A DNA stretch of 64,000 bases, taken from positions 2,989,203-3,053,202 of the forward strand of contig NZ_JAGINW010000001.1 in the NCBI RefSeq assembly GCF_017876405.1. Reading direction: 5' to 3'. Under the pieces are notes generated by a model that was given only the letters and a program-made list of their open reading frames with translations, was not told where the DNA came from and ran no database searches. Positions 33,308 to 42,367 of the stretch are shown one piece after another. Numbering within the stretch: the stretch's first letter is position 1; the number at the start of each line of letters is the position of its first letter. A program made the translations under genes and the position numbers. Origin of the DNA: Kibdelosporangium banguiense. GTDB lineage: Bacteria; Actinomycetota; Actinomycetes; Mycobacteriales; Pseudonocardiaceae.

Positions 33308-34834
33308 TTACGCCTGGTGCAGGCTCTTGTCGCAGTCCGCGACGACAAAGCTGGCGGCTGTCGTTGCCTCTGCACCAGCTTGCCGTACGTACGCCAAGGT
33401 CCTGTAGTCAGCCCGCAGTTCACCGGCGGTGAACTTCGTGCGGATGTAGCCGCGCCGGTTCTTGTGGAACTTGACGTGCGGGTTCTCGGCCAGCACGGCG
33501 GCGTTCGGGTCGTCGTTGCCGTCGCCGCCACTCGTGATCGACGTCGTGACGAACTCCGTGCCCAGGCCGCGTGAACCCGGGTCGGTGTAGTCGGACTTGA
33601 TCTCCGCGGCCCAGTGCCGGTGCACGTCACCGGTCAGCACCACGCCGTTGCGGGTCCTGCCGAGGCCTTCGGCGATCCGGTCGCGGTTGGCCTTGTAGCC
33701 GTCCCAGGCGTCCATGTTGTAGCCCTGCGGCGCTCCTGGCGTGAGGTCGATCTGGGCGAAGAAGACCTGCTGGCCCAGCACATCCCAGCGGGCGCGCGAC
33801 CGGCGCAGCCCGTCGAGCAGCCAGCGTTCCTGCTCCTCGCCGGTGATCGAGCGGGTCGGTTCGAGCCGCGCGTCGCAACCGGCCTTCACGCCGTCGCCGC
33901 ACGCCTGGTCGTCGCGGTACTGCCGGGTGTCGAGCATGTGGAAGTTGATCAGTCCGCCCCACTCGACCCGCCGGTACAGCCGCATGTCGATGCCCCGCGG
34001 CCGCGCGGTCCGGCGCAACGGCATGTTCTCGTAGTAGGCCTGGAAAGCGTTCTTGCGCCGGTCCAGGAACAGCGGGTCGGGCTGCTCGGGAACCTCGTCC
34101 GCCCAGTTGTTCTCGGTCTCGTGGTCGTCCCACACCACCAGCCACGGCGCGGTGGCGTGCGCGAGCTGCAGGTCCGGGTCGGTCTTGTACTGCGCGTGCC
34201 GTAAGCGGTAGTTCTCCAGCGTGCGGGTCTCCGGACCGAGCACCTTGCGGACGTCGTTGGCGCCCGAGGCGTACTCGTACTGGTAGTCGCCCAGGTGCAG
34301 GATTAGGCCGGGCTCGTCCTCGGCCAGCCGCTTGTACGCGGTGAAGTGTCCGGCTCCGAAATGCGAGCACGACGCGAAACACATGGTCAGGTCCGTGCGC
34401 AGGGTGCCAGGGGCGGGTGCGGTCCTGGTGCGTCCGGCCGGCGAGATGTGGTCCTGCGTGCGGAACCGGTAGAAGTACTCCGTGCCCGGCCGCAGGCCCT
34501 CGGCCTCGACGTGCACGCTGTGCGCCGACTCCGGCCGGGCGACCTCGATCCCGCGCCGGACTGTGCGGCGGAACCGCTCGTCGGTCGCGATCTCCCATTC
34601 CACCAGGTACGACCGGTCCGGCATGCCGCCAAACCCGTTGTCGGCCAGCGGGTTCTGCGCGAGCCGGGTCCACAGCACGACGCTGTGGTGGTCGGGATCG
34701 CCGGAGGCGACGCCCAATGTGAACGGGTCGGTCAGCTTGCCGGGCGAGGCGAGCGCCGGTGCGCTGCCGAAGGCCGTGAGGCCTACTGCGGCGGCACCGC
34801 CGAACAGGATCGTGCGACGTGAGGGGACGGACAC
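33308..34834 (-). CDS. phoD: Alkaline phosphatase PhoD (Tat-exported)
   Basis: 508 residues. Tat signal SRRTILFGGAAAVGLTAFG with A-L-A-S cleavage region. PhoD_N domain (LGVASGDPDHHSVVLWTRL), then the metallophosphatase core: FASCSHFGAGHFTAYKRLAE, LHLGDYQYEY, VVWDDHETENNWA, VLTGDVHRHWAAE. PhoD enzymes are Ca/Fe-dependent phosphomono/diesterases active outside the cell during phosphate starvation. A PHO-box-like direct repeat lies 70-90 bp upstream, consistent with PhoP control. GTG start after GGGAGG. Confidence 0.95.
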   Translation of the reverse strand: MSVPSRRTILFGGAAAVGLTAFGSAPALASPGKLTDPFTLGVASGDPDHHSVVLWTRLAQNPLADNGFGGMPDRSYLVEWEIATDERFRRTVRRGIEVARPESAHSVHVEAEGLRPGTEYFYRFRTQDHISPAGRTRTAPAPGTLRTDLTMCFASCSHFGAGHFTAYKRLAEDEPGLILHLGDYQYEYASGANDVRKVLGPETRTLENYRLRHAQYKTDPDLQLAHATAPWLVVWDDHETENNWADEVPEQPDPLFLDRRKNAFQAYYENMPLRRTARPRGIDMRLYRRVEWGGLINFHMLDTRQYRDDQACGDGVKAGCDARLEPTRSITGEEQERWLLDGLRRSRARWDVLGQQVFFAQIDLTPGAPQGYNMDAWDGYKANRDRIAEGLGRTRNGVVLTGDVHRHWAAEIKSDYTDPGSRGLGTEFVTTSITSGGDGNDDPNAAVLAENPHVKFHKNRRGYIRTKFTAGELRADYRTLAYVRQAGAEATTAASFVVADCDKSLHQA

Positions 34835-34866
34835 AGTACCTCCCGGATCAGGGGTTTACTGGTCGG

Positions 34867-35161
34867 TCACCCTCGCCCGTTCGAGTAGCCGTCAGCCCAC
34901 GATCGGGTTAGCTGCTGATGAACCCTCCGCATTGTTCGTTGCCCGTTAACGAACGCTCGGACGCCCGAGGCGCACCACTTCGAGCCCGATTTGCGCATCT
35001 CCATGGTGATCTTCTGCGGCCGGCCGTTGACCGTGACGGTGATCATGGCCTGCGCGGCGGGCCCGGCGGATACGGCGGCTGTGGGTAACCACCTTCTGTT
35101 GTGGATAACTGCCCTGTTGCTGCGGATACCCGCCGTACTGCGGCCCTTGCGGATAGTTCAT
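34867..35161 (-). pseudogene. Frame-disrupted small proline-rich gene upstream of groES
   Basis: ATG 35161 opens a Gln/Pro/Tyr-rich peptide (PQGPQYGGYPQQQGSYPQQ). That composition then continues in a different frame (GGYPQPPYPPGPPRRP, stop at the next TGA), while the original frame turns basic and unlike a protein. From ATG 35046 a third frame of 59 codons reads MITVTVNGRPQKITMEMRK. Joining the three needs one or two frameshifts, giving roughly 96 residues. This looks like a decayed gene or a sequencing error; alternatively 35046-34867 is a separate small gene. No family recognised. Confidence 0.45.
34906..34923 (-). promoter_or_regulatory. Candidate PHO box upstream of phoD
   Basis: In the phoD sense the sequence reads GTTCATC-AGCA-GCTAACC: two 7-bp units spaced 11 bp apart, close to the actinobacterial PhoP direct repeat GTTCACC-N4-GTTCACC (three mismatches in 14). 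It lies about 72 bp upstream of the phoD start. Sequence match only. Confidence 0.5.
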
Positions 35162-35241
35162 TCACGCCCCCGGCGAACTGGTCCAAGTGGCCGGAGCGTA
35201 ACCAGTCATAACGCCGTTCGCAGGGTTTCGGCGAGGGCTCG

Positions 35242-35271
35242 TTGAACCGCTGGCACTCGAATGGGTAGAGT
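35242..35271 (+). promoter_or_regulatory. groES-groEL promoter
   Basis: TTGAAC (-35, 35242-35247), 18-bp spacer, TAGAGT (-10, 35266-35271). The -10 lies inside the CIRCE element, so HrcA binding would block it. The predicted leader is about 100 nt. Confidence 0.7.
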
Positions 35272-35276
35272 GCTAG
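35250..35276. promoter_or_regulatory. CIRCE element (HrcA operator)
   Basis: CTGGCACTC-N9-GAGTGCTAG: 9-bp arms with one mismatch and the invariant 9-bp spacer. It matches the CIRCE consensus TTAGCACTC-N9-GAGTGCTAA at all but the outer bases and lies 103 bp before groES. Confidence 0.93.
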
Positions 35277-35378
35277 TTGCACGGCACCAGACACCGCCCC
35301 GGCACCCGCGACGGCGGGGTGGCAGGAGCCGCTGAAGGTAACTGCCAACGCTTTCGACGACCCGTGGAGGTCACACCG

Positions 35379-35672
35379 GTGAGCGTGAACATCAAACCGC
35401 TCGAAGACAAGATCGTGGTCCAGGCCAGCGAGGCCGAGGCGACGACCGCGTCCGGCCTCGTCATCCCGGACACCGCCAAGGAGAAGCCCCAGGAGGGCAA
35501 GGTCCTGGCCGTGGGCCCGGGCCGCGTTGACGACAACGGCAACCGCGTCCCGCTGGACGTGGCGGTCGGCGACGTCGTCATCTACTCCAAGTACGGCGGC
35601 ACCGAGGTCAAGTACAACGGCGAGGAGTACTTGATCCTCTCCGCCCGCGACGTGCTGGCCGTCATCAACTGA
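35379..35672 (+). CDS. groES: Co-chaperonin GroES
   Basis: 97 residues. GTG 35379 is 8 nt after GGAGG and gives the normal N-terminus ([15 protein letters not shown]). The mobile loop ([20 protein letters not shown]) and roof and C-terminal strands ([21 protein letters not shown]) are present. Forms the heptameric lid of the chaperonin. Heat-inducible by HrcA through CIRCE. Followed by a hairpin, then groEL at 77 bp. Confidence 0.97.
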   Translation: MSVNIKPLEDKIVVQASEAEATTASGLVIPDTAKEKPQEGKVLAVGPGRVDDNGNRVPLDVAVGDVVIYSKYGGTEVKYNGEEYLILSARDVLAVIN

Positions 35673-35690
35673 CGCCTGTCCTATCGCCAG

Positions 35691-35730
35691 ACGCCCCGGC
35701 GCCCCTTTACCGGGGGCATCGGGGCGTTTG
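35691..35730 (+). terminator. Nested hairpin between groES and groEL
   Basis: Outer stem ACGCCCCG / CGGGGCGT (35691-35698 and 35720-35727) with an inner GCCCC / GGGGC stem, followed by TTTG. It could be a partial terminator or RNA-processing site setting the groES:groEL ratio. Confidence 0.55.
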
Positions 35731-35749
35731 TCATACAGAGAGGTAGTAA

Positions 35750-37375
<1,626 letters not shown>

Positions 37376-37394
37376 GTCAGACCGGCTTGGTTTC

Positions 37395-37447
37395 GCCCCC
37401 AAAGTGGCTTTCGGAGCGTTGAGCGCTCCGAAAGCCACTTTGGGGGC
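37395..37447. terminator. 24-bp perfect hairpin, bidirectional terminator between groEL1 and whiB3
   Basis: Arms 37395-37418 and 37424-37447 are perfect reverse complements over 24 bp with a 5-nt loop. The stem contains the AAAGTGGCTTTCGGAGCG block. It separates the convergent groEL1 and whiB3 genes, with 19 and 6 bp to the stops. Confidence 0.88.
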
Positions 37448-37453
37448 ACAGCT

Positions 37454-37756
37454 TTAGGTACCCGCGCCGACGAAGGTGCGTTTGCGGGACTTGATGATGT
37501 TGTCTCGTTCGGACTCCGAGAGCCCGCCCCAGATCCCGTACGGTTCGTGAACGGCCAGTGCGTGTTTGCGACACAGTTCCAGGACCGGGCACGCGTGGCA
37601 GATCGCCTTCGCCCGTGCCTCTCGCCTGTTGCGTGCCGGTCCCCGCTCGCCGTCCGGGTGGAAGAAGAAGGCGCTGTCCATGCCGCGACAACTGCCTTCG
37701 AGCTGCCAGTCCCAAACGTCCGCGTTGGGGCCGGGAAGCCTGCGCGTGTCTGCCAT
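37454..37756 (-). CDS. whiB3: WhiB-family [4Fe-4S] regulator, WhiB3/WhiD type
   Basis: 100 residues. Four cluster-binding Cys (C23, C53, C56, C62; C-x29-C-x2-C-x5-C), the GIWGG turn at 74-78 and a basic tail (KSRKRTF). The N-terminal LPGPNADVWDWQLEGSCRG and FFHPDGERG closely resemble M. tuberculosis WhiB3 and Streptomyces WhiD. WhiB proteins bind region 4 of the main sigma factor and respond to NO and O2. The position beside groEL1 and near sigD matches Rv3416. A good promoter lies 56 bp upstream. In Streptomyces the orthologue is needed for late sporulation. Confidence 0.95.
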   Translation of the reverse strand: MADTRRLPGPNADVWDWQLEGSCRGMDSAFFFHPDGERGPARNRREARAKAICHACPVLELCRKHALAVHEPYGIWGGLSESERDNIIKSRKRTFVGAGT

Positions 37757-38019
37757 CGGGCCCGCCTCCTCGTTCGAGGACGTCAGTACTCCATTCGGTC
37801 CAACGATGGCGACAGTAGAACCGCGTCAATACTTGTTCAAGAGTGATCACCTAGAGATCACCCAATCCAGTAACCGGTCCACTACGCACAGCACAGGGTG
37901 ACCGGGTTCTCACTGGCTGTGGGCACACAAGTTGATCACTCGGTAGGAATTCGCGTGACCGGAAACCCAGCTCGGCGCGAATGCCGTTCAGGTTGCTGGG
38001 CAATCGGTGCCGCCTGACG
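37757..38019. other. Divergent regulatory region between whiB3 and the CarH-like gene
   Basis: About 263 bp, A/T-richer than its surroundings. It contains the whiB3 promoter, an 8-bp palindrome GTGATCAC (37843-37850), a half-site GATCAC (37856-37861), and TTGATCAC (37932-37939). GAGTGATCA at 37841 recurs inverted as TGATCACTC at 37933. Likely a control region for both genes. Confidence 0.55.
37812..37840 (-). promoter_or_regulatory. whiB3 promoter
   Basis: On the minus strand TTGAAC (-35, 37840-37835), 17-bp spacer, TACTGT (-10, 37817-37812). The GTGATCAC palindrome abuts the -35 on its upstream side. Confidence 0.65.
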
Positions 38020-38952
38020 ATGAGTGGCGTGGCGACGCGGCCGGATTCGACGCTCGGGATGTCCCTGAAAGGGGATGTGCCGGAGCCGTCGTTGCCGGTG
38101 GCGGCTGTGGCCCGGCGGCTGGGGGTGGCGCCGTCGACGCTGCGGACCTGGGATCGCCGTTATGGTCTTGGGCCGCGGGACCACACGACTGGCCGGCACC
38201 GGCGCTACAGCCCGGACGACATTGCTCGCCTTGAACTGATGCAGAAGGCCTTGCTGCGGGGTGCCTCGCCGGCCGAGGCGGCGGACTACGCGTTAAGGGC
38301 GCATGCCGTCCCCGCGGAGCCTCGTGCCCGGCCTGACGGCTCCGCGTTGATGAAGGGCCTGGGGCGGGCCGCGCTCGCGATGGACACCTCGGGCATTCAG
38401 CGGCTTCTTGTCGAGGCGATCGACGCGGATGGGGTGATCGCGTGCTGGGACCGGGTCGTACGGCCTGTGCTTACGGCTGTGGCGGGCCGGTGGGCGCATT
38501 CGGGAGCATGTGTCGAGGTGGAGCACTTACTCAACGAGTGCGTTCTGGCCGCCATGATCGCCGCGACTCCGTTGCTTGGACCGGCGCGCAATGCCAGACC
38601 GGTACTACTGTCGTGTGCACCGGAGGAGAGGCACAGCTTGCCGCTGTACGTACTACGTGCCGCGCTGGCCCGTCGAGAGGTCGGAACCCAGATGCTCGGC
38701 GCCGCGTTGCCTGTGAACGCCCTCGCTGCGGCCGTGCGCCGGACAGGGCCCGCTGCGGTCGTGTTGTGGGCCCAGCAGCCGCGCTACGGCGATCCGGAAG
38801 TGTTCTCGCACGTGCCAAGGACTCGTCAGCGTGTCCGGCTGTTCGGCTGCGGGCCGGGGTGGGCGGCCGTCCGGCTGCCGAGCCAGGTCCAGCGTCTGGG
38901 CGCGTTGGCCGATGCGGTCGACAAGATCGAAGCGGTGGCTGTCGGTGAGTGA
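38020..38952 (+). CDS. MerR-type regulator with CarH-like cobalamin-binding domain
   Basis: 310 residues from ATG 38020 (37981 and 38059 are alternatives; none has a good ribosome-binding site). Residues ~25-95: MerR helix-turn-helix (VAAVARRLGVAPSTLRTWDRRYG, RRYSPDDIARLELM). Residues ~105-185: helical bundle with W158-x9-E168-H169, the motif that caps adenosylcobalamin in CarH photoreceptors. Residues ~193-305: Rossmann-like cobalamin domain with E202-x-x-H205 in place of ExxHxxG, then MLGAALPVNALA. Only the Gly of the axial-His motif is changed (Pro208). A light- or B12-responsive regulator is inferred. Overlaps the next gene by 8 bp. Confidence 0.87.
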   Translation: MSGVATRPDSTLGMSLKGDVPEPSLPVAAVARRLGVAPSTLRTWDRRYGLGPRDHTTGRHRRYSPDDIARLELMQKALLRGASPAEAADYALRAHAVPAEPRARPDGSALMKGLGRAALAMDTSGIQRLLVEAIDADGVIACWDRVVRPVLTAVAGRWAHSGACVEVEHLLNECVLAAMIAATPLLGPARNARPVLLSCAPEERHSLPLYVLRAALARREVGTQMLGAALPVNALAAAVRRTGPAAVVLWAQQPRYGDPEVFSHVPRTRQRVRLFGCGPGWAAVRLPSQVQRLGALADAVDKIEAVAVGE

Positions 38953-39922
38953 CGACCTGCGCCTGGCGGCCTTCGGCAACCGTCCCGACACGCCAATACC
39001 CGCCACACACACTTCCAGGGATCGCTGGCTCGCTGCCGTCGTGCTCGGTGGCCAAGGCCGGTACGCGGCCGCCTCGGCCTTGCTCTCCGGTTTGCTCAGG
39101 GATCCCGATCCGGTCATCGCGTCGCTCGCCGCGAGCACTCTGGGCTCGCATCGCCGGCAGGTCGGCGGGCACGAGGTCGCCAAACGCCTGGACGCCGCGG
39201 CCCTGGCCCGGCTCACCGGCACGGGTGACGGTGACCGGGACGGCATCGACTTCCTGGGTGCCCGTTCCGACGCCCTGCTGGGCCTCGCAGCCGACAACCT
39301 CGGCACCGGACGGCTGGTGGCCGCCCGTCGCCTGATCGACGCCGCGGACGCGCTGGGTGACGTCGGCTGGCGCGGTCAGGTCCGGCTCGGCTGGGTCCGG
39401 GCGGAGGTCGAGCTCGCCGACAGCCGTCCCAAAGTCGCTCTGCCGATCGCAGAGGCCGCATTGCGGCGGGCCCGGGCCGCGCGGGCGGCCAGGCACATCG
39501 CGAAGTCCGAAATGATCCTTTCGGCCACGCTCGCGTCGTGTGGCGGTGTCACGGAGCGCATCCGGGCCAGACAGCTCGCGGCCGGGGTCGTCGACTGGGG
39601 TATCGAACTGGACTTACTGCCTCTGGTGTGGCCTTGCTCACTCCTGCTGGCCGATCTGGAGCCCGCCAAGGCGGAGGTCCACCGTCGTCGCGCGGCGGGT
39701 GCTTTGCACTGTGTGTTACGACGGGCTGACCCGATCGCGCGTCGCCTGGCAGCGTCCTCCCCCTGGGTGCCGGACACGCTGCTCGTACAGGGGGAACCCA
39801 CTCGGACAGGCATCCGGGCGAACTCGTTCACAGAATTACCACCAGATCGTGTCAAGGTCGGCGCGCAAGCGTCCGATAGGGGAGGTGGAACGTCACTCGG
39901 CTGCAGGAAGGAGTCCCCGTGA
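38945..39922 (+). CDS. Conserved helical-repeat protein (Rv3415c position)
   Basis: 325 residues from GTG 38945, overlapping the CarH-like gene by 8 bp. All-helical, with TPR-like pairs (DRWLAAVVLGGQGRYAAASAL, FLGARSDALLGLAADNLG, VRAEVELADSRPKVALPIAE). No membrane segment, DNA-binding or catalytic motif. It ends in a 4-bp overlap (GTGA) with the BldM-like gene, so the three are one operon. M. tuberculosis has an uncharacterised gene (Rv3415c) between whiB3 and sigD. A scaffold or partner of the regulators is possible. Confidence 0.8.
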   Translation: MSDDLRLAAFGNRPDTPIPATHTSRDRWLAAVVLGGQGRYAAASALLSGLLRDPDPVIASLAASTLGSHRRQVGGHEVAKRLDAAALARLTGTGDGDRDGIDFLGARSDALLGLAADNLGTGRLVAARRLIDAADALGDVGWRGQVRLGWVRAEVELADSRPKVALPIAEAALRRARAARAARHIAKSEMILSATLASCGGVTERIRARQLAAGVVDWGIELDLLPLVWPCSLLLADLEPAKAEVHRRRAAGALHCVLRRADPIARRLAASSPWVPDTLLVQGEPTRTGIRANSFTELPPDRVKVGAQASDRGGGTSLGCRKESP

Positions 39923-40515
39923 CGACGGTCTTGATCTGCGACGACCGGCGCAGCGTGCGGGAAGGTCTCACCCGCGTTATGTCTGCTGTACCCGGGGTTA
40001 GTCGCATCGACTGCGTAGCGCACGGTGACGAGTTGCTCGCCCGCTTCTCCCGCCAGCCGGTGGACGTCGTACTGGTAGGAACCCAGCGCGCCGTGCCGAC
40101 TGGTGTGGAGGCGACGCGTCGGCTCGTGTCGGCCAACCCGCAGGCCAATGTCATTGTTTTCGGAGCGCCGGACGACGCGGGCAGCATCGCCGCCGCGATC
40201 GCCGGCGGTGCCCGTGGCTACCTGCGCTGGGACGCGTCCCGGCCAGAGCTGGTCGCCGCCCTGGCGCACACGCTTGCCAGCACCTCCGTGCCGGCTCCGC
40301 GGCAGCCTTCGGACCCAGGTGTCCAACTGACCGACCGCGAGCTGCAGGTGCTGCGCGGGATGAGCCAGGGCAAGAGCAACGGCCAGATCGGCCGTGAGCT
40401 CTATCTCTCCGAAGACACTGTGAAGACCCACGCGCGGCGGCTGTTCCGCAAGCTGGGTGTGCGCGACCGTGCACAAGCAGTCGCGCATGGTTTCCGCCGA
40501 GGTCTGGTTTCCTAG
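39919..40515 (+). CDS. BldM-like atypical response regulator lacking the phospho-acceptor
   Basis: 198 residues. The receiver keeps the acidic pair D8-D9 but has Gly54 where the phospho-acceptor Asp belongs (VVLVGTQRAV), Gly82 for the switch Thr (IVFGAPDD) and Trp104 for the conserved Lys (GYLRWDASRPEL). The output domain is a strong LuxR/NarL helix-turn-helix: LTDRELQVLRGMSQGKSNGQI, LYLSEDTVKTHARRLFRKLG, ending HGFRRGLVS as in BldM. Streptomyces bldM lies beside whiD and the SigD-like gene, supporting orthology. It cannot be phosphorylated normally; likely regulated by level or by dimer partners such as WhiI. Confidence 0.9.
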   Translation: MTTVLICDDRRSVREGLTRVMSAVPGVSRIDCVAHGDELLARFSRQPVDVVLVGTQRAVPTGVEATRRLVSANPQANVIVFGAPDDAGSIAAAIAGGARGYLRWDASRPELVAALAHTLASTSVPAPRQPSDPGVQLTDRELQVLRGMSQGKSNGQIGRELYLSEDTVKTHARRLFRKLGVRDRAQAVAHGFRRGLVS

Positions 40516-40610
40516 CGGCGGATCGACGACTATCTACAGCGTGGTGCGGCCCGGGGTCTGAACCTTCGGGCCGTTCCGCATGCCGGAATTTGTCGAATCA
40601 AGACTTTGAT

Positions 40611-40626
40611 TAGTCGGATCCGACTA
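40611..40626. promoter_or_regulatory. Perfect 16-bp palindrome upstream of sigD
   Basis: TAGTCGGATCCGACTA, self-complementary over 16 bp, 95 bp after the BldM-like gene and 138 bp before the sigD ATG. No U tract follows, so an operator is more likely than a terminator. The remaining 40516-40763 gap shows nothing else I can name. Confidence 0.55.
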
Positions 40627-40763
40627 CAAAGCCCCATCCGGCGGTTAGTCCGCTTGGGGGTGACCGGTACGGTGAAGGAGTTGTCACCGTCACGGGGGAT
40701 ACTCCGCGCACGGTGACCGTTACTGTCAGATGCCTCCGAGTAACGCCAAGGCTGTTGTCTGCG

Positions 40764-41336
40764 ATGACCAATTTGGGGGACGGACTGGACGCTTCAGTGA
40801 GCGCTGCCGTCGAGGGAGATCCTCGCGCGGTCGGTCGTGTATTGGAGTCCATTCGTCCTCTCGTTGTGCGGTACTGCCGCGCACGGGTCGGTAGGCAGGA
40901 ACGTTCATTCGCTTCGGCGGACGACGTCGCCCAGGAGGTGTGCCTCGCGGTACTCACGGCGTTGCCGAGTTACCGCGACCAGGGACGACCATTCCTGGCC
41001 TTTGTGTACGGCATCGCCGCGCACAAGGTGGCAGACGCTCATCGAGCGGCGGCGCGTAACCGATCGGAGCCGGTGGCCGACGTACCTGACGAACCGGAGA
41101 CCGACGCGGGACCGGAACAACGGGCAATGCAGGGCGAGCTGACCAGGCGCATGAAGCAACTGTTGGACGTCCTGCCCGACAAACAGCGCGAGATCGTGGT
41201 GCTGAGGGTGGTCGTAGGACTGTCCGCGGAAGAGACCGCCGAAGCGGTGGGATCGACCCCGGGGGCGGTCCGGGTTGCCCAGCACCGCGCTTTGGCACGG
41301 CTACGTAAGACTCTGTCAGCGGAGGAGGTGGTCTGA
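40764..41336 (+). CDS. sigD: ECF-family sigma factor SigD
   Basis: 190 residues from ATG 40764; an in-frame GTG at 40713 would add 17. Region 2: ASVSAAVEGDPRAVGRVLESIRPLVVRYCRARVG, SADDVAQEVCLAVLTALPSYRD; region 4: DVLPDKQREIVVLRVVVGLSAEETAEAVGSTPGAVRVAQHRALARL. These match M. tuberculosis SigD (Rv3414c) almost block for block. Directs RNA polymerase to stress and stringent-response genes in mycobacteria. Followed without a gap by the anti-sigma gene. A perfect palindrome upstream may bind a regulator. Confidence 0.92.
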   Translation: MTNLGDGLDASVSAAVEGDPRAVGRVLESIRPLVVRYCRARVGRQERSFASADDVAQEVCLAVLTALPSYRDQGRPFLAFVYGIAAHKVADAHRAAARNRSEPVADVPDEPETDAGPEQRAMQGELTRRMKQLLDVLPDKQREIVVLRVVVGLSAEETAEAVGSTPGAVRVAQHRALARLRKTLSAEEVV

Positions 41337-42356
41337 ATGGCCGACCGGCACGAAAGTGACGGCAGAGAGTCACCCGAGTCGCCGCAGACCGGCCGATCGG
41401 GTGAACTTCATCCGGTCCCCTCGGGCGCTAAGTCCACGGAACGTGACGATACCCACGTTTCAACAGAAAATGAATACTTCTCGGCCCTCGACCTTGAGCA
41501 AGAGGCCGAGGACCTGGCTCAGATCCGGGCCGACGACGAACTCCTCGACGCCCTCGCGGCGCAAGTCGGGCAGGACGAGTCGGACTCCGGCACCGTGGAC
41601 TTGGACGACGAGCAGCTCAACGCGCTGCTGCTCGCCTGGCGTCAGGACGTGGACAGCGTTCCTGTACCCGAGATTGTGGACACGAAGACCGCGATGGCGA
41701 CGGTCACCGCCGCACGGTCAGCGCGTAGACGTAGACCGCGAATGCTCGTTCCGATCGCAGCAGCCGCTGCGGTGCTGGCGATCGCGTTCGCAGGTGTGGG
41801 GATGGCTGCGCGGGGTGCCGAGCCCGGCGACGCGCTCTGGGGTTTGAGCAAGGTCCTCTACGCCGATCACGCACGGTCGGTGGAAGCCGCCAAGTCCGTG
41901 CGCAACGACTTGACCGACGCGCAGCAAGCGCTGGAGCAGGGCCGTATCGACGAGGCCAAGGACGCCCTCGACGCGGCGGGCACCGAGCTGTCCCACGTCT
42001 CCACCGAGGACGGCAAGGACGTGCTCAAAGCCGAGCACCAGGAACTTCTCGAGCAGCTGACCAGCAACCCGGCGCCGACCACGCTGCCCTCGCAGCGTTC
42101 GGAGACCCCCAAGCCGCCGGTCCACCCGTCTTCCTCGACCTCGCCGACGCCGAGCTCCACGACGCAGAACCCGCCGTCCAACCCGTCGTCGAGCACGCCC
42201 AGCAGCAGTTCCTCCCAGCAGCCGCAGCCGTCAGGCACGCTGGGTGAGGAGCCGGGCACGGGCAACGGATCGCCACCGCGCAGCGACAACCCGCTGCCCG
42301 GGGACGGCGCGGTCAACGGTGCGTCGACCGACGCGGCCGGTGCCGGAACACCCTGA
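41337..42356 (+). CDS. rsdA: Anti-sigma-D factor RsdA
   Basis: 339 residues, starting on the base after the sigD stop. The N-terminal cytoplasmic part (~1-130) has an acidic helical segment (EAEDLAQIRADDELLDALAA, LNALLLAWRQDVDS) that in RsdA binds SigD. One membrane helix (~136-157, LVPIAAAAAVLAIAFAGVGMA), then a ~180-residue extracytoplasmic region ending in a Ser/Thr/Pro-rich tail. M. tuberculosis RsdA (Rv3413c) has this layout and is degraded by ClpXP/ClpC to release SigD. Closed by a strong terminator. Confidence 0.88.
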   Translation: MADRHESDGRESPESPQTGRSGELHPVPSGAKSTERDDTHVSTENEYFSALDLEQEAEDLAQIRADDELLDALAAQVGQDESDSGTVDLDDEQLNALLLAWRQDVDSVPVPEIVDTKTAMATVTAARSARRRRPRMLVPIAAAAAVLAIAFAGVGMAARGAEPGDALWGLSKVLYADHARSVEAAKSVRNDLTDAQQALEQGRIDEAKDALDAAGTELSHVSTEDGKDVLKAEHQELLEQLTSNPAPTTLPSQRSETPKPPVHPSSSTSPTPSSTTQNPPSNPSSSTPSSSSSQQPQPSGTLGEEPGTGNGSPPRSDNPLPGDGAVNGASTDAAGAGTP

Positions 42357-42367
42357 GAGCTAAACCT

